Below are positions 62,426-64,000 of a DNA stretch of 64,000 nucleotides, one piece after another. The notes beneath the pieces are model-generated. The model was not told the DNA's origin. It made no database searches and saw nothing but the letters and a program-made list of their open reading frames with translations. Both the position numbers and the translations under genes were made by a program. The DNA lies in the NCBI RefSeq assembly GCF_018688335.1, contig NZ_CP061316.1, positions 310,001 to 374,000 on the forward strand, read 5' to 3'. This DNA is from Polynucleobacter sp. AP-Jannik-300A-C4. Lineage in GTDB: Bacteria > Pseudomonadota > Gammaproteobacteria > Burkholderiales > Burkholderiaceae. Each line of letters starts with the position of its first letter. Positions within the stretch are counted from its first letter, which is position 1.

Positions 62426-63013
62426 ATGAAGGTATTTGTTTTTCTGTTGGCGCTACTGCCCTTAGGGCGACTTATTTGGCTGGGCTTTAATGATGGCTTG
62501 GGTGCTAATCCAGTTGAGTTCATTACCCGCTCGACAGGTACGTGGGCATTAGTCTTCTTGTGTTTAACCTTGGCGATGACGCCATTGCGTTTGCTAACGA
62601 ATGCAGCAGCATGGATTCGGTATCGCAGAATGTTGGGCCTATTTAGTTTTTTCTATGGCTGTCTGCATTTTGGGATTTGGCTTTGGTTGGATCAGAACTT
62701 TGATTTAGTAGAAATGATCAAGGATGTGGTCAAGCGCCCATTTATCACCATGGGCTTCATTAGCTTTGTTCTATTAATTCCGCTAGCTCTGACATCTACC
62801 CATTGGGCTCAAAGAAAATTAGGCCGTCGGTGGACCCAACTGCATCGACTGATTTATTTGATTGCCTGTACTGTGATCCTTCACTATTGGTGGCATAAAG
62901 CAGGTAAGAATGATCTTGATACCGTAACAATTTATGCGATCGTTTTGATATTACTGTTATCTTGTAGGATTCCTTATATTCGCAAGTTCCTAGGCAAGAA
63001 ATTTACCACTTAA
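62426..63013 (+). CDS. msrQ: Heme-binding quinone-linked subunit of methionine sulfoxide reductase
   Basis: About 195 residues with five to six helices. LGLFSFFYGCLHFGIWLW and the later LHRLIYLIACTVILHYWWHKA carry the heme-binding His residues of the YedZ/MsrQ family. It passes electrons from the quinone pool to MsrP. The ATG at 62426 is preferred to the TTG at 62417. The normal msrPQ order and tight spacing support one operon. Confidence 0.93.
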   Translation: MKVFVFLLALLPLGRLIWLGFNDGLGANPVEFITRSTGTWALVFLCLTLAMTPLRLLTNAAAWIRYRRMLGLFSFFYGCLHFGIWLWLDQNFDLVEMIKDVVKRPFITMGFISFVLLIPLALTSTHWAQRKLGRRWTQLHRLIYLIACTVILHYWWHKAGKNDLDTVTIYAIVLILLLSCRIPYIRKFLGKKFTT

Positions 63014-63026
63014 TATCAAATCTCCC

Positions 63027-63602
63027 ATGACTCTGTTTCTAAATCTTCGCGTTTCAATCGTTTCCATATTGGGCTTTCTGATGATTTGTCTGGGATCTGT
63101 TCAGGCTAATGCTCAGCAAGCTGATCAGACTGTAAAGACCATAGCTACTCTAGATGTGCCTCGTTATCTCGGCACTTGGTACGAGATTGCGAAGTTTCCA
63201 AATTGGTTTCAGAAGAAATGCGTTTCTAATACCAAGGCTGTATATTCCCCCAAACCCGATGGCAATCTTCAGGTACTGAATAGCTGCAAAACTGCAAGCG
63301 GAGAGACTTCAGAAGCGGAGGGTTTAGCTCGCCAAATTGGTGCGAAGGATTCGCCAAAGTTAGAGGTGCGTTTTGCTCCTGAGTGGCTTTCATTTCTACC
63401 TATGGTCTGGGGTGATTACTGGGTGATTGATTTGGATGCTCAATATCAGGTGGCTGCTGTAAGTGATCCGAGAAGAGAATACCTTTGGGTTTTGTCTAGA
63501 ACACCACAGCTCGATCCGAAAGTCTATGCTGATTTATTGCAGCGCTTAAAGCAACAACAATTTGACATTCAAAAGCTCGAGCTCACTTCCCAGAAAAATT
63601 AA
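63027..63602 (+). CDS. Lipocalin family protein (Blc-like)
   Basis: A 191-residue protein with a signal peptide (ISSILGFLMICLGSVQANAQQ region; a Cys near residue 22 precedes the likely cut site, so lipidation is not certain). Lipocalin marks are RYLGTWYEIAKFPNWFQKKC (GxW motif), NTKAVYSPKPDGNLQVLNSC and the later WVIDLDAQYQVAAVSDPRREYLWVLSRTP. It binds lipids or other hydrophobic molecules in the envelope. It follows msrQ by 13 bp and may share its stress-linked transcript. Confidence 0.92.
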   Translation: MTLFLNLRVSIVSILGFLMICLGSVQANAQQADQTVKTIATLDVPRYLGTWYEIAKFPNWFQKKCVSNTKAVYSPKPDGNLQVLNSCKTASGETSEAEGLARQIGAKDSPKLEVRFAPEWLSFLPMVWGDYWVIDLDAQYQVAAVSDPRREYLWVLSRTPQLDPKVYADLLQRLKQQQFDIQKLELTSQKN

Positions 63603-63603
63603 G

Positions 63604-64000
63604 GTGTCTGAAAAGCGAATTGGCAATTATTTGCTCCCGCCCGGAATTGAAATCTTCGAGCGTGGTTGGTTATCAGCCAATAATATTTTTTTATTTGGTG
63701 AAGATGATGTTTCCTTGGTTGATAGCGGTTACTGCACGCATCAGCAAATGACAGTGGATTTGGTTTCTAATGCACTCAAGCGGCACAACTTAAGTGGCCT
63801 CAATAAATTAGTTAATACACATCTGCACTCAGATCATTGTGGTGGCAATGCGGGACTATTAAAAGAGTTTGATTGCGAGATCTGGATACCAGAAGCTGAG
63901 GTAATCGCTGTGCAAGATTGGGATGAAGATTTACTCAGTTTTGCGCAATTGGGGCAAGATTGCCCGCGCTTTTCTCACTGCGATCAACTCGTAGCTGGCA
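63604..64000 (+). CDS. Metallo-beta-lactamase-fold hydrolase, 3' end outside window
   Basis: A GTG at 63604 opens a frame that runs to the window end (132 codons seen). The start (SEKRIGNYLLPPGIEIFERGWLSANNIFLFGEDDVSLVDSGY) is followed by NTHLHSDHCGGNAGLLKEF, the HxHxDH zinc/iron-binding motif. It belongs to the glyoxalase-II-like MBL fold and probably hydrolyses a thioester or similar bond. The GTG begins directly after the lipocalin stop. The rest lies outside the window. Confidence 0.85.
   Translation, partial: MSEKRIGNYLLPPGIEIFERGWLSANNIFLFGEDDVSLVDSGYCTHQQMTVDLVSNALKRHNLSGLNKLVNTHLHSDHCGGNAGLLKEFDCEIWIPEAEVIAVQDWDEDLLSFAQLGQDCPRFSHCDQLVAG

Overview
The window reads as a chromosome segment of a freshwater betaproteobacterium of the Burkholderiaceae, most likely Polynucleobacter or a close relative. 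This is an inference from the moderate-to-low GC content, the monomeric NADP isocitrate dehydrogenase, DarP, a DUF6352 protein, several TRAP/AEC/EamA transporters and dense gene packing. No rRNA, tRNA or CRISPR array was seen.

Bases 1-23035 are a surface-polysaccharide (O-antigen or capsule-like) cluster, all on the + strand and AT-rich, with many 4-30 bp gene overlaps. It holds a partial epimerase, two DegT-type aminotransferases, seven glycosyltransferase proteins or domains, a Wzm/Wzt exporter with a C-terminal glycan-binding domain, three methyltransferases, a carbamoyltransferase fused to a GT2 domain, an MBOAT O-acyltransferase with an SGNH-like partner, a large unknown membrane protein, and a WecA/WbpL-type lipid-carrier sugar-1-phosphate transferase at the end. 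Together they would start a glycan on undecaprenyl phosphate, extend it, decorate it (amino, methyl, carbamoyl, acyl) and export it by the ABC route.

Bases 23071-37932 are ordinary accessory metabolism: a ChaA-like antiporter, an HdeD-like protein, an acyltransferase, a NYN-domain RNase-like gene whose start is unusual and which lies behind a possible small RNA, DarP, a GMC oxidoreductase followed by EamA, ketopantoate-reductase-like and AEC genes, and a TRAP operon (dctP-dctQ-dctM) ending in an amidase-fold protein that has lost two of its three catalytic residues. Bases 37959-41614 form a sulfide-detoxification cluster (TauE/SafE, type II sulfide:quinone oxidoreductase, persulfide dioxygenase-like enzyme, BigR/SqrR-type sensor, DUF2892). 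Bases 41675-44480 form a compact operon behind two Fur boxes: outer-membrane protein, FMN-binding protein, ApbE flavin transferase and a small cytochrome-b-like protein. This suggests an iron-regulated flavin/heme electron-transfer system.

Bases 46062-54065 are a complete-looking 8.0-kb Tn7-like transposon. It has terminal inverted repeats starting TGT/ending ACA, several TnsB-type repeats at both ends, and a tnsA-tnsB-tnsC-tniQ operon. A second PD-(D/E)XK-like nuclease gene precedes tnsA, and there is a divergent cargo gene with winged-helix, HATPase and STAS-like domains. A shared palindrome sits just upstream of both the extra nuclease gene and tnsA. This element and the Fur-box flavin operon are the most interesting parts of the window.

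Bases 54403-64000 return to housekeeping genes: a lytic transglycosylase, FKBP isomerase, DUF6352 protein, MFS transporter, monomeric isocitrate dehydrogenase, a CbiM-like membrane protein, MsrP/MsrQ methionine sulfoxide repair, a lipocalin, and a metallo-beta-lactamase-fold hydrolase cut by the window edge.
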